Assembly (NCBI GenBank): GCA_022447545.1
Contig: JAKVBI010000013.1
Span: forward strand, 62,001 to 126,000
Length of the DNA stretch: 64,000 bases
Direction: 5' to 3'
Origin: Myxococcota bacterium
GTDB lineage: Bacteria > Myxococcota_A > UBA9160 > SMWR01
In this document: positions 17,359 to 26,067 of the stretch, one piece after another
How positions within the stretch are numbered: the stretch's first letter is position 1
Layout of the letters: each line of letters starts with the position of its first letter
Program-made: the position numbers and the translations under genes
The notes under the pieces: model-generated
The model's database searches: none
Seen by the model: only the letters and a program-made list of their open reading frames with translations
What the model was told of the DNA's origin: nothing

Positions 17359-18849
17359 ATGGACCAGGATCAGGGAAGTGGGTCGAGTTCGAACTGGGAT
17401 CGTGTCGTCGATGTCATCGTCGTGGGCCAGGGTGCAGCGGGCTGTGCGGCCGCCCTGGAGGGTTCGGAAGCCGGCGCGGAAACCCTCGTGCTCGAAAAAA
17501 TGCCCGAGGGGCGCGATGGCGGGAACACGCGGGTCTCGGGGGGCATCTGGTTCCAACACCACGATCCAGAAGGGATTGCGACGTACCTGAGGGCGATGTG
17601 CGGCGAATACCCAGTGCCCGAAGATGTGATTCGTGTATGGGCGCAGGAGACACAACGCAATTCGGCGTGGATTGAAAGTCTCGGTGCGGCCATTGGTGTT
17701 CATGGGGAATATGTGCCCGAGTACCCGGAGCTCCCCGGCAGCGAAGCCTACGCGGGGTATCTGGGCATCGAAGGCCAGATGGGAAACGGGCGTCTGTTCG
17801 GCGTCCTCAAGGCAGCGCTCGCCGCTCGGGGCATCGAGGTTCTTCTCGAAACACCGGCGCGCGAGTTGGTGCAGGACCCCGCGAGTGGTGAGATCCTGGG
17901 TGTCTTGGTGACGTCGGGAAGCCAAGAGCTTCGCTTGGGGGCTCGTCGTGGGGTGGTGTTGGCCACGGGTGGTTTCGAGAACAACGCCGAGATGGTGCGC
18001 GACTATCTCCGCCTGACCGACGTACCCGTCTGGGGTTCTCCCGCTGGCACCGGCGATGGCATCAAGATGGCTCAAAAGGTCGGTGCAGATCTTTGGCACA
18101 TGGACAACATGATGACGACTCTGGGCCTCCGGGCCCCGGGGTTCGAGGCCGGATTTTATGTGGCCTTCAACCATGCCCAGGGTTTCCTGTGTGTGGGGAT
18201 GGACGGCACTCGGATCAGCAATGAGTTGCCCCAGGTGGGACACGGCCAGGCGGTGTTGAACGGGAGTTATGAGTTGTTCCCGACGTCTCCCATGCACGTG
18301 ATCTTCGACGAGGCGACGCGCCGCGCCGGGCCCATCTCTCCCACTCGCGACGAGCTGGAGGTGGGTTGGAATGTGGTGATCGAGAACTATGACTGGAGCC
18401 GCGACAACAGTACCGAGATCGAGAAGGGTTGGATCCAGCGTGCCGACACGCTGGATGAGCTCGGCCCGAAACTGGGTGTGGACGGCAAGGCTCTGACGCA
18501 AAGTGTCCAGCACTACAATCGGTCCTGCGCGGAGGGTTTCGATGCCGCCTTCGGGCGCGATCCAGACACCCTGGTTCCCGTCTCCGAGCCCCCCTTCTAC
18601 GGCTTCACATCGGCTCCGATGTTGGGCTGGAGTAACGGCGGGCCTCGGCGCGACGAGCAGGCGCGGGTCATCGATGCATTGGGCGATGTGATCCCTCGCC
18701 TCTACGCCGCGGGTTGCATCAGCTCGACCTACAGCTGGTGCAAGGATGGAGGCATGCACATCGCCGATGCTCTGGCTTTCGGACGTGTAGCGGGACGCGG
18801 AGCGGCCGCCGAGGCGCCACTGGGGCTTACTTCGTCTGACCGCACGTGA
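17359..18849 (+). CDS. FAD-dependent dehydrogenase (fumarate reductase / ketosteroid dehydrogenase type)
   Basis: This 496-residue flavoprotein has the dinucleotide loop VIVVGQGAAGCAAALEG near residue 20 and a second FAD contact GGNTRVSGGIW. A VLATGGFENN motif closes the Rossmann part, and the C-terminal FAD motif is AAGCISSTYSW. Within this superfamily lie 3-ketosteroid-delta1-dehydrogenases, TcuA-like tricarballylate dehydrogenases and urocanate or fumarate reductases; I cannot choose between them. GGAGG lies 8 bases upstream of the ATG. It may act with the divergently encoded amidohydrolase. Its 3' end nearly abuts the DUF423 gene on the opposite strand. Confidence 0.88.
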   Translation: MDQDQGSGSSSNWDRVVDVIVVGQGAAGCAAALEGSEAGAETLVLEKMPEGRDGGNTRVSGGIWFQHHDPEGIATYLRAMCGEYPVPEDVIRVWAQETQRNSAWIESLGAAIGVHGEYVPEYPELPGSEAYAGYLGIEGQMGNGRLFGVLKAALAARGIEVLLETPARELVQDPASGEILGVLVTSGSQELRLGARRGVVLATGGFENNAEMVRDYLRLTDVPVWGSPAGTGDGIKMAQKVGADLWHMDNMMTTLGLRAPGFEAGFYVAFNHAQGFLCVGMDGTRISNELPQVGHGQAVLNGSYELFPTSPMHVIFDEATRRAGPISPTRDELEVGWNVVIENYDWSRDNSTEIEKGWIQRADTLDELGPKLGVDGKALTQSVQHYNRSCAEGFDAAFGRDPDTLVPVSEPPFYGFTSAPMLGWSNGGPRRDEQARVIDALGDVIPRLYAAGCISSTYSWCKDGGMHIADALAFGRVAGRGAAAEAPLGLTSSDRT

Positions 18850-18861
18850 CCGAAGTCGTGT

Positions 18862-19224
18862 TCAGCTCGCCGATCCGCGAGCGAACCACGCCAGCGAGAT
18901 CCAGCCCCCCACAAAGCACAGTCCGCCGAGCGGGGTGATTGGGCCGAGCCAGCGGGGCCCGCCCAGGGCAAGGGCGTAGAGGGAACCCGAAAAGGCCAGG
19001 ATCCCCGCCGTGAACAGGGCTGCCGATGGTTGAACCGAGCGCCCGGTGGCGTTCCCCCAGAGCACCACGGCCAGCAGGGCTACGGCGTGCACGAGGTGGT
19101 ACTCGACGGCCGTCGACCAGGTCTGTAGCTGTTGAGCGTCCAGGCGAGCCTTGAGGGCATGAGCGCCGAAGGCTCCCAGGGCCACTCCTGCCGCGCCCAG
19201 TAGAGAAGCTGTGCTGATCCACAT
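18862..19224 (-). CDS. DUF423 inner membrane protein
   Basis: This 120-residue protein has four hydrophobic helices and clear DUF423 motifs: GAFGAHALKARLD, then WSTAVEYHLVHAVALL, FSGSLYALAL, GPITPLGGLCFVGGWISL. Members are small inner-membrane proteins such as E. coli YgdD; the function is unknown. It lies downstream of the amidase gene on the same strand (about 90 bases), and its 3' end faces the FAD dehydrogenase 12 bases away. Confidence 0.92.
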   Translation of the reverse strand: MWISTASLLGAAGVALGAFGAHALKARLDAQQLQTWSTAVEYHLVHAVALLAVVLWGNATGRSVQPSAALFTAGILAFSGSLYALALGGPRWLGPITPLGGLCFVGGWISLAWFARGSAS

Positions 19225-19313
19225 GTTGTTCCCCCGAAGTTGGGTTTTTGTTTCAACCGTTCATTGGATGTCACCGTACTGCGGAGGGTCGGTGGCTTCG
19301 AGGCCCTTTGTCT

Positions 19314-20741
19314 TCAGCGGAGTTCGGGTCGCCGGTCCGCCCACGGCCGGGCTCGTTCGAGCTGAGCGGCCAGTCGCAGCAACCCACCTTCGTCTCCCAG
19401 CCGCGCGGCGAATTGGATTCCGATGGGCAGGCCTGCTTCGTTCCAATACAAGGGAATCGACATGGCAGGGTGCCCTGAGGCATTGAACAATTGGGTGTAT
19501 CCCACCGATGTGAGGAGGGCGGTCACGAGTTGTTTCGTATCCGGGTTGGAGAGTGAAGGCACCCCCAACTTTTCTGGAGGCGCCCCCATGGTGGGTGTGA
19601 GGATCATGTCGTAGTCAGTGAGAAAACGTTCGACCTTGCGTCCCACGGCGTGGATTTCGCGAATCGCTCGCGCGTAGTCCAGGGCGCTGCGCTGACGGGC
19701 GCCCTCGGTGGTCACCCAGGTGAAGGGCTCGACGTCGTCAGGGGTGAGTTCCCGGCCCAGGGTGGCTGCGCGATCATCGAGTAGGCTCGCCACGTTGCCA
19801 CCCATGATGGCCTGCCCGGAGGTCCCCAGGGCCTGCCGATCCACGGAAAGCTGTGCCTCCTCGACCTCGTGTCCCAGAGATTCACACAGCAGTGCTGCGT
19901 CGCGAACGGCAGCCTGGCAGTCCGGGTGGGTGGGCAAACCATTGAAGGTTTCTCCAATCAACGCGATGCGCAGGCGCCCGGGGTCTCGGTCCATTTCTTC
20001 CAGGTAGGGGCGTTCTTTGGGCTTGGCCTGATAGGGGGCCCCGACGTCGGGTCCTTCCACGGCGTCCAGCAGCACGGCGTTGTCACGGACCGAGCGGGTG
20101 ACGGCATGCATGGTGCTCATGCCACTCCAGCCCTCGCCTACGTCGGGACCAAAGGGGATGCGACCCCGGCTCGGCTTCAAGCCGAACAGTCCACAGCAGG
20201 CGGCCGGAATTCGGATCGAGCCCCCACCATCGCTGGCGTGGGCACCAGGGAGAATGCCAGCGGCTACAGCCGCGGCTGCGCCGCCCGAAGATCCGCCGGC
20301 CACGTGCTCGAGGTTCCAGGGGTTTCGGGTCTGACCAAAGAGTGTGGATTCCGTGGTGGTGGTGAGGCCGAATTCTGGAGATGCCGATTTGCCGAAGATC
20401 ACGAGCCCAGCTCGTTTGTAGCGGATCACGATTTCTGAATCGTGGTCGGGGACGTGGTCGGAAAACAAGCGGCAGCCGTGGGTGGTAGGGACTCCGGCGT
20501 AGAGCACTGCCAGATCTTTGAGCAAGAAGGGCACGCCCCGCAGCGGACCCTCTGGAAGGCCGTTTTGGATAGAGGCGCGCGCCTGCTCCTGCATGGGAAT
20601 CACGATCGCATTGAGGGTGGGGTTGAGGGCGTCCATTCTTGCCAACGCCTCGTCGAGGATCTCGTTCGGAGAGATCTCACCATTGCGCACCAACTCGGCC
20701 AACCCAAGTGCGTCGTAGCTCTCGTATTCGTTGAAGCTCAT
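19314..20741 (-). CDS. Amidase (amidase signature family)
   Basis: This 475-residue enzyme has the complete Ser-cisSer-Lys triad: Lys75 in FLLKDL, the GGSSGG motif (Ser151/Ser152) and nucleophile Ser175 in DGGGSIRIPA. The core reads AGGSSGGAAAAVAAG. It hydrolyses a carboxamide to acid and ammonia in the cytoplasm; the substrate cannot be inferred. The ATG at 20741 follows AAGGG by 9 bases. A two-level dyad lies 15-48 bases upstream (20756-20789), between this gene and the divergent MFS gene, and looks like an operator. Length is normal for the family. Confidence 0.94.
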   Translation of the reverse strand: MSFNEYESYDALGLAELVRNGEISPNEILDEALARMDALNPTLNAIVIPMQEQARASIQNGLPEGPLRGVPFLLKDLAVLYAGVPTTHGCRLFSDHVPDHDSEIVIRYKRAGLVIFGKSASPEFGLTTTTESTLFGQTRNPWNLEHVAGGSSGGAAAAVAAGILPGAHASDGGGSIRIPAACCGLFGLKPSRGRIPFGPDVGEGWSGMSTMHAVTRSVRDNAVLLDAVEGPDVGAPYQAKPKERPYLEEMDRDPGRLRIALIGETFNGLPTHPDCQAAVRDAALLCESLGHEVEEAQLSVDRQALGTSGQAIMGGNVASLLDDRAATLGRELTPDDVEPFTWVTTEGARQRSALDYARAIREIHAVGRKVERFLTDYDMILTPTMGAPPEKLGVPSLSNPDTKQLVTALLTSVGYTQLFNASGHPAMSIPLYWNEAGLPIGIQFAARLGDEGGLLRLAAQLERARPWADRRPELR

Positions 20742-20755
20742 GTCCCGTGACCCTT

Positions 20756-20789
20756 CTCTTACATGATCTCCGAGATTCTACTGTAAGAG
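20756..20789. promoter_or_regulatory. Dyad-symmetric element, candidate operator for amidase/MFS pair
   Basis: CTCTTACA (20756-20763) and TGTAAGAG (20782-20789) are perfect 8-bp inverted arms. Between them lies a second dyad, ATCTC-C-GAGAT (20766-20776). The element ends 15 bases upstream of the amidase start at 20741 and lies in the divergent region with the MFS gene. Binding by a TetR- or GntR-type regulator is inferred; no regulator gene is adjacent. Confidence 0.45.
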
Positions 20790-21012
20790 GAACTCCCCAT
20801 GAGAACCGCCCGCCCAGGGGCTCATCACTCCGTGGGTGAGGCGCCGTATCGTTCTCTGTGGCACAAGCGATTGCCTCCTCCTAGAATCAGCTCTCGCTTC
20901 GGACCGGACTATCGCCGGCACCATTGGAATCCCATTGTCACGTACGAAAGCAGAAGAGAGCCTGGGCGCGAGCCCGGGAGAGGCGGCACTCAACCCCGCG
21001 GACTCCGTTGCC

Positions 21013-22287
21013 ATGGGAGTTCAATCGGCGCACGCACCACACATCGTCGAGCCGGCTCGCGTGCGTGCATTTGTCGCACTGCGGCACCGGGAGTACCGGC
21101 TGCTCTTCATCGCCTTTCTCGTCAATCAGATTGGATTCTGGATTTCGCACATTTCTCTTCAGGGGCTCATGGTCGAGCTCACCGACAACGATGCGCGCCA
21201 GAGTGGTCTGCTCTTCTTCGCTTTGTTCTTGCCGGCTTCCGTGGTGGCACCCGTTGCGGGCGTCGCAGCCGATCGTTTTGATCGAAAGCGAATCGTACTT
21301 GTTTGTTATGCGGCCGTCGCAGTCGTCACGGCAGCCCTTTCGGTGTTTACCCATCTCGGCTGGATGACGCCTGAGCGTTTGCTTCTGCTTGCCCTTTTGA
21401 TGGGTACGTCCTTCGCAGTCTCAGGGCCGGCCAACATGGCCATCGCGGCGAACGCGGTTCCTGAACACGACTTGCCCAGCGCGGTCTCCATGCAGTCCGC
21501 CAGCAATAACCTCACTCGTGTGCTTGGCCCGACCCTGGCAGCGCCATTGCTCGTGGGCGAACGCTTCGATATCTCCTTTGGAATCTATTTCGTGGCAACC
21601 ATCGTGGCCGCACTGCTGATCGCACAGATGCGCCTCTCTCCGTATCTGCCGGACTACACCGAGTCGGGCATCTTTTCTCGTGTCCGAAGCGGGGTCGAGC
21701 ACGCCCACCAGCGCTACCCCGCACTCCCCGCGTTGTTGACCGTGGCGACGCTGTCTTTGCTGGGGGTGTCGCACACAGTCCTGCTTCCGATCTACGCAGA
21801 AGAGGTCCTCGGCGACCGCGACTGGTTCGCGTGGCTGGTGGTGGCCACGGGGATGGGAGCATTCGTTGGAGCCATCGTCGCCGGCAGTGCGCGTCGGCCT
21901 CCCTCTCTGGCGCGTTCCGCACTGGCCGTGGCCGCCTATGGGGCGTTCTTCGCACTGTTTGCGGTTTCACGGGCACCGACTTTGGCGATGTTCGCTCAGG
22001 TGTTGATCGGTTACTTCTATTTCGCAGTCATGACGAGTTTGCAGACTTTGATTCAGCAGATCGTGGACGAACCCAAACGCGGTCGAGTCATGAGCTTGTT
22101 CCAGATTGCCTGGGCGGGGTTGGTGCCCTTTGGCAGTCTCGGAATGGGGTATTGCGCCGATATCCTAGGGACCGTGCCCACTCTTCTGGGTGCAGCGGTA
22201 CTGCTGGGTCTCTTCGGTTTGGCGATGTCCCTCTGGGTCCACTTTACGTCGCCAACGAGCATCGACCGGATCCTCGATCCGGCTTGA
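21013..22287 (+). CDS. MFS exporter (MFS_3 / enterobactin-exporter-like)
   Basis: This 424-residue protein has about 12 hydrophobic segments beginning with RLLFIAFLVNQIGFWISHISLQ. The helix 2-3 loop is AADRFDRKRIVLV, the MFS motif. The second half has DEPKRGRVMSLFQIAWAGLVPFGSLGMG, characteristic of MFS_3 members such as EntS-like exporters. It may export a siderophore, drug or metabolite; that is inference. The start at 21013 is chosen because it gives the usual short cytoplasmic N-terminus; there is no clear Shine-Dalgarno, so a longer frame from 20836 is possible. It is divergent from the amidase gene. Confidence 0.88.
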   Translation: MGVQSAHAPHIVEPARVRAFVALRHREYRLLFIAFLVNQIGFWISHISLQGLMVELTDNDARQSGLLFFALFLPASVVAPVAGVAADRFDRKRIVLVCYAAVAVVTAALSVFTHLGWMTPERLLLLALLMGTSFAVSGPANMAIAANAVPEHDLPSAVSMQSASNNLTRVLGPTLAAPLLVGERFDISFGIYFVATIVAALLIAQMRLSPYLPDYTESGIFSRVRSGVEHAHQRYPALPALLTVATLSLLGVSHTVLLPIYAEEVLGDRDWFAWLVVATGMGAFVGAIVAGSARRPPSLARSALAVAAYGAFFALFAVSRAPTLAMFAQVLIGYFYFAVMTSLQTLIQQIVDEPKRGRVMSLFQIAWAGLVPFGSLGMGYCADILGTVPTLLGAAVLLGLFGLAMSLWVHFTSPTSIDRILDPA

Positions 22288-22303
22288 TCCCACGTGGTGG
22301 ATC
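22286..22303. terminator. Hairpin between convergent MFS and acylase genes
   Basis: GATCC (22286-22290) and GGATC (22299-22303) form a stem around an 8-base loop that holds a CCACGTGG-like palindrome. The left arm overlaps the MFS stop codon. The position between convergent stops at 22287 and 22320 fits a bidirectional terminator. Confidence 0.45.
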
Positions 22304-22319
22304 GGGTGGTTTCTACGAG

Positions 22320-24644
22320 CTACTCGAGATCGCTAGGGGAAACTCTCGGCTGGCTGAGTTCCGTGACGAGCAGCTCCGGGTCAGCGAGGATGTCGGCTTC
22401 GCGGTAGAGCATGGGTACCCATTGCTTGCGCGAGTACAGGCGCGTCTGATCCGCGTAGTGGGGCGATTGTGTGTTGACGCTCTGTGAGTAGGTGACCAGC
22501 GCGCGACTGATGGGTCCCTGGTCGGTGAACGCCATGATCATGATGAAGCTCGAACCGTCTTCGATTTCCGGATAACCGATTCCGGGGCGCAAGGGGATGT
22601 TTTCTCGGCCCAGATTCCTTGGCGGGTAGCTGACGTTGAACAATCCCTCTTTGCCTCGACCGCCGTGGATGGGGATCCGCTCGCCGTTGCGTTCGACGAA
22701 CTGGACTTGGCCGAGTTCCACATCCAGGGGGAGATCGGCATCGCGCAGTTTCACGACCGCGCGTGCCAGGGCGCGGCGCACCTCGGGATCATCGGATGCC
22801 AGCCCACGGGGAGTATCGACGGGTTGGTTGGGGTCGAAGGGGATGCGATAACGCGCACCACCAAAATCCATGAATTCGCGGAACAGCACTGCGCCTCGGC
22901 TTCCCAGGTCGGCTTTCAGATCCCAGTTGGCGAGTACCTCACAGGCTTCGGATACGTCGATCACACGGTTATCTTCGAGCGTGACCATTGGGTCTTCGCG
23001 GCACGTCACTACGAGCTCGTCGCGTAGCAGTTCGCCGCCGTAGTGGCGGTTTGCGAACATCAGTTGCTGGAGCCGGTCGAGGTCGAAGAGCCCGTTCCCT
23101 TTGCCACCGTCAGCAGACAGTTGATCTTCGATCATCCGGATTCCGATTCGGGTTCGTAGATCGCGGGCAGTTGTCTCATCGCCCAGGCTGCTAGGGAAAC
23201 CAGTCAGAGGCTCGCTGGGATTGCTGAGCCAATAGCTGTCGTTGGAGTTCGCCACGTAGTCGAGGCGCATCAAGTGCGGGAGTTCCTCGGGTGCGAAGAT
23301 GCCCGGTGCGGCGGCCTCGGGATGGCTTTCCCAGAGGCAATCCGAACGCGACCCATCCAGTCCGCCCGGCACGGTACAGCGCTTCGCCAATTCGTCGGTC
23401 ACCCGCGGAATGGCGCCTGGGTCCGCGAAGAAGGCTTCCCCCGAGTCATCCACAGCGATCAGGTTGACGGGCCAAGCCTGGTAGCGGTCGACGATTTCGC
23501 GCATCTCCCGTACGGATTGAGCGCGCTGGATTTGGTGGGACTGCTCGGAGCTTCGCCAACCCGTATCTACCGTGGCGACCGCCCAGGCGTATTGTTCACT
23601 CCAGGTCAGCGGAGCGCGCCCTGTTTCTATGAGAGTTGCGCCAAAGTGTGTGGTGTAGAAGGTGTGGGTTCGCGGCGTCAGAGAACCATCCTCCCCGCGT
23701 ACCTGAACCGTGACTTCCTGCTGTCCCATCTCGTGCTGTTTTCCATCGAACTCGTAATTCGTGGGATGGCCGGGAACGAGATCAAGTCGGTAGAAGCTGA
23801 AGCGCCGTGCCGTGGAAACTGTGGCGCTCCATGCAACGTGCTCGTTGTGCCCGATGCCCGCCCCGGGGAACGAGACTGGGCTGGCGCCGATGACGTCGAG
23901 AGTTCCGGGGATGGTCAACTGTTGAATGAAGAAGCGAAACGATCCCGACCATGGCTGGTGGGGGTTGGCGAGAAAGAGTCCACGGCCGTTGCTGCTGGCA
24001 TCGCGGCCCAGAGCGATGGCATTGCTTCCGATTCCCGGTGCTACAGGAGACCAGTCTACTGGCACTACGGCTTGCGCCTTTGTGTGCGGCGGGGGTACGG
24101 CAGCGACCATCAGCGCCCGAAAGGCGACATAGAATTGGTTGATACGTGACATTCGACGGACGTCGATTTCAGAAATTTCTCGTACCCATGAGGCGCCGCG
24201 GCAGCTGGGATCTGGCAAGGCATCGACACCGGTGTCGCGCAGATAGCGGTTGTAGCCCGCGGCGACTCCACGCATGAAGGCGCGCACATCGGGTGACAGT
24301 CCGGGTTCTTTGGCCCACCCGAGATCCCGGATTCGTTGGTAGAAGAAATCGCTTCGGACGTTCTCTTCCCTGGGGCCTGCGCCGAGGAAGCGTGATCTCT
24401 CGGCGCTCGCGCTGAGATAGAGGTCCGCGAGCAGGCAAATGTTCTCCCGAGCGACTGCGTAGCCTGCACCCAGGCCCAGGCTTCCGTAATCGTCTGCTTT
24501 CACGTGGGGAATTCCGAAAGCGGTTTGTCGGATCGTCACACGATAGGGGTCGGGAGAGAAAGTCTTTGGATGAACGATGGGTGCTGTTGTGCAGTTCACG
24601 GCGCATAGCGCCATGGCGCATGCTGCGAGGATCGATCGAACCAT
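22320..24644 (-). CDS. Penicillin acylase family (AHL/aculeacin acylase-like) secreted hydrolase
   Basis: This 774-residue precursor has a signal peptide (MVRSILAACAMALCAVNC, a weak lipobox with Asn before Cys18), an alpha chain to about residue 205, and the autocleavage site with N-terminal nucleophile Ser207 in GIGSNAIALGRD. The beta chain follows with FLANPHQPWSG and SFPGAGIGHNEHVAWS. The IGSNAIAL start resembles aculeacin A and acyl-homoserine-lactone acylases (PvdQ-like) more than penicillin G acylase. Such enzymes cleave long-chain amides in the periplasm. Whether it degrades quorum signals is unknown. The ATG at 24644 is chosen for the signal peptide. Confidence 0.9.
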   Translation of the reverse strand: MVRSILAACAMALCAVNCTTAPIVHPKTFSPDPYRVTIRQTAFGIPHVKADDYGSLGLGAGYAVARENICLLADLYLSASAERSRFLGAGPREENVRSDFFYQRIRDLGWAKEPGLSPDVRAFMRGVAAGYNRYLRDTGVDALPDPSCRGASWVREISEIDVRRMSRINQFYVAFRALMVAAVPPPHTKAQAVVPVDWSPVAPGIGSNAIALGRDASSNGRGLFLANPHQPWSGSFRFFIQQLTIPGTLDVIGASPVSFPGAGIGHNEHVAWSATVSTARRFSFYRLDLVPGHPTNYEFDGKQHEMGQQEVTVQVRGEDGSLTPRTHTFYTTHFGATLIETGRAPLTWSEQYAWAVATVDTGWRSSEQSHQIQRAQSVREMREIVDRYQAWPVNLIAVDDSGEAFFADPGAIPRVTDELAKRCTVPGGLDGSRSDCLWESHPEAAAPGIFAPEELPHLMRLDYVANSNDSYWLSNPSEPLTGFPSSLGDETTARDLRTRIGIRMIEDQLSADGGKGNGLFDLDRLQQLMFANRHYGGELLRDELVVTCREDPMVTLEDNRVIDVSEACEVLANWDLKADLGSRGAVLFREFMDFGGARYRIPFDPNQPVDTPRGLASDDPEVRRALARAVVKLRDADLPLDVELGQVQFVERNGERIPIHGGRGKEGLFNVSYPPRNLGRENIPLRPGIGYPEIEDGSSFIMIMAFTDQGPISRALVTYSQSVNTQSPHYADQTRLYSRKQWVPMLYREADILADPELLVTELSQPRVSPSDLE

Positions 24645-24819
24645 TGTCGACAGGCCTCCCGGGTTGGGGGTTCGAACCCGTATCATGACACGATCTGGAG
24701 GCCGAGCGGACCCCGGCGAGGGATGGAATCGTTCCCACCGGGCCAGGTATCCGTGAGACACTTCGCGGGCTCCGTCGACCGCTCGTTTCCGGGAACTGGG
24801 TCGAAAGAGGTTGAATCAT

Positions 24820-26019
24820 ATGATCGACTACGATCCCTATTCCCACGAGGTGATGTCCGACCCCTGGCCCCACTATGCGAAGCTTCGAGACGAGGCTCCG
24901 GCCCACTATTTGGAGCGCTACGACTGTTGGGTGTTCTCGCGTTTCGAAGACATCTGGAATGCCACCACCCAGACTGAGATCTATACCGCCCACCGGGGTG
25001 TGACTCCTGAGGATGTCCTGCTGAAGAAGGAGCCCGAGCACCACTCTTTCTTGACCATGGATGTTCCGCGGCATCGCGCCTACCGGGGGCTTCTATCTCC
25101 GACCTATACACGGCGTGCCATCGCAGGGCTCGAGGAACGCATTCGCGAGATCATCCGCGAGCGCTTGGCTCCCCGGGTTGAGGCCGGCCGATTCGATGTC
25201 TACCGCGATATCGCGAATCCCACGGCGACGCTGTTGATCGCTGAGTTGATCGGAATCCCTCCGCAGGATGCCCTCGAGATGCGTGAGTGGGTCGAGATCT
25301 ACTTCCGCAGAGAGCCGGGTCAATTCGGGACTTCCCCCAAGGGTGAGGCGGCCGTGGGTCAGCTCTTCGAGCGTGCTGCCCAACTCGCCATGGCGCGTCG
25401 AGAACAGCCGGATCCCGGCGGTGATGATCATCTGAGCGTTTGGTGCCGCGCTGAAGTCGAGGGCCAGCCCATGACGATTCCGGAAATTGCTACCAATGTG
25501 TTCGGCATGTTTGTGACCGGTGCGGAAGTGATTCCCCTCGCGGTCTCTGGAACGCTCTACTATCTGTGGCGCCATCCGGATCAGCGGCAACGCGTCGTGC
25601 AGGATCCCTCGCGCGTTGCGACGACCTTCGATGAGGGTCTGCGTTACGACCAGCCCACCAACCTGCTGGGGCGTCGCTTGGCCAGGGATGTAGAACTCCA
25701 TGGCCAGCAGTTGCGTGAGGGGCAGGGGGTGCTCTTCCTGTGGGCATCGGCCAATCGAGACGAGCGAGAGTTCGAGCGTGCCGATGTGTTCGACATCGAT
25801 CGCCGGCCACGGCGCTCGCTATCCTACGGTCACGGGATCCACAAATGCATTGGTGAGTTTCTCGGGCGGCTCGAGGGTCAGGTGTTGCTCGAGGAGATTC
25901 TAGCGGTGGCTCCCGATTACGAAGTTCTCGATTTCGAGGCCGAGCGTGTCTACGGTGAGTTTCTTCACGGTTATCACCGCTTGCCGATCGAGTTTTCGCC
26001 TACGACCCTGGTCGTCTGA
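24820..26019 (+). CDS. Cytochrome P450
   Basis: This 399-residue bacterial class P450 has the K-helix ExxR in DEGLRYDQ and the heme loop SYGHGIHKCIG with Cys343 as thiolate ligand. The I-helix reads FVTGAEVIPLAV: the usual threonine after AGxE is Val237, next to Glu236. The protein has no membrane anchor, so it is soluble and needs separate ferredoxin partners not seen here. The ATG at 24820 follows AGAGG by 9 bases. It heads a group with an aminotransferase, SDR and luciferase-like gene on the same strand. The substrate is unknown. Confidence 0.94.
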   Translation: MIDYDPYSHEVMSDPWPHYAKLRDEAPAHYLERYDCWVFSRFEDIWNATTQTEIYTAHRGVTPEDVLLKKEPEHHSFLTMDVPRHRAYRGLLSPTYTRRAIAGLEERIREIIRERLAPRVEAGRFDVYRDIANPTATLLIAELIGIPPQDALEMREWVEIYFRREPGQFGTSPKGEAAVGQLFERAAQLAMARREQPDPGGDDHLSVWCRAEVEGQPMTIPEIATNVFGMFVTGAEVIPLAVSGTLYYLWRHPDQRQRVVQDPSRVATTFDEGLRYDQPTNLLGRRLARDVELHGQQLREGQGVLFLWASANRDEREFERADVFDIDRRPRRSLSYGHGIHKCIGEFLGRLEGQVLLEEILAVAPDYEVLDFEAERVYGEFLHGYHRLPIEFSPTTLVV

Positions 26020-26067
26020 CAGGGGCGTTTTCCGGCTCGATGAGTGGGGTTCCAGCAAGTGTCCGAG

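Noticed and set aside
24661-24690. GGTTCGAACC resembles a tRNA T-arm
   Set aside because: No acceptor stem, anticodon arm or D-arm can be placed around it on either strand. It is a palindrome in a promoter region.
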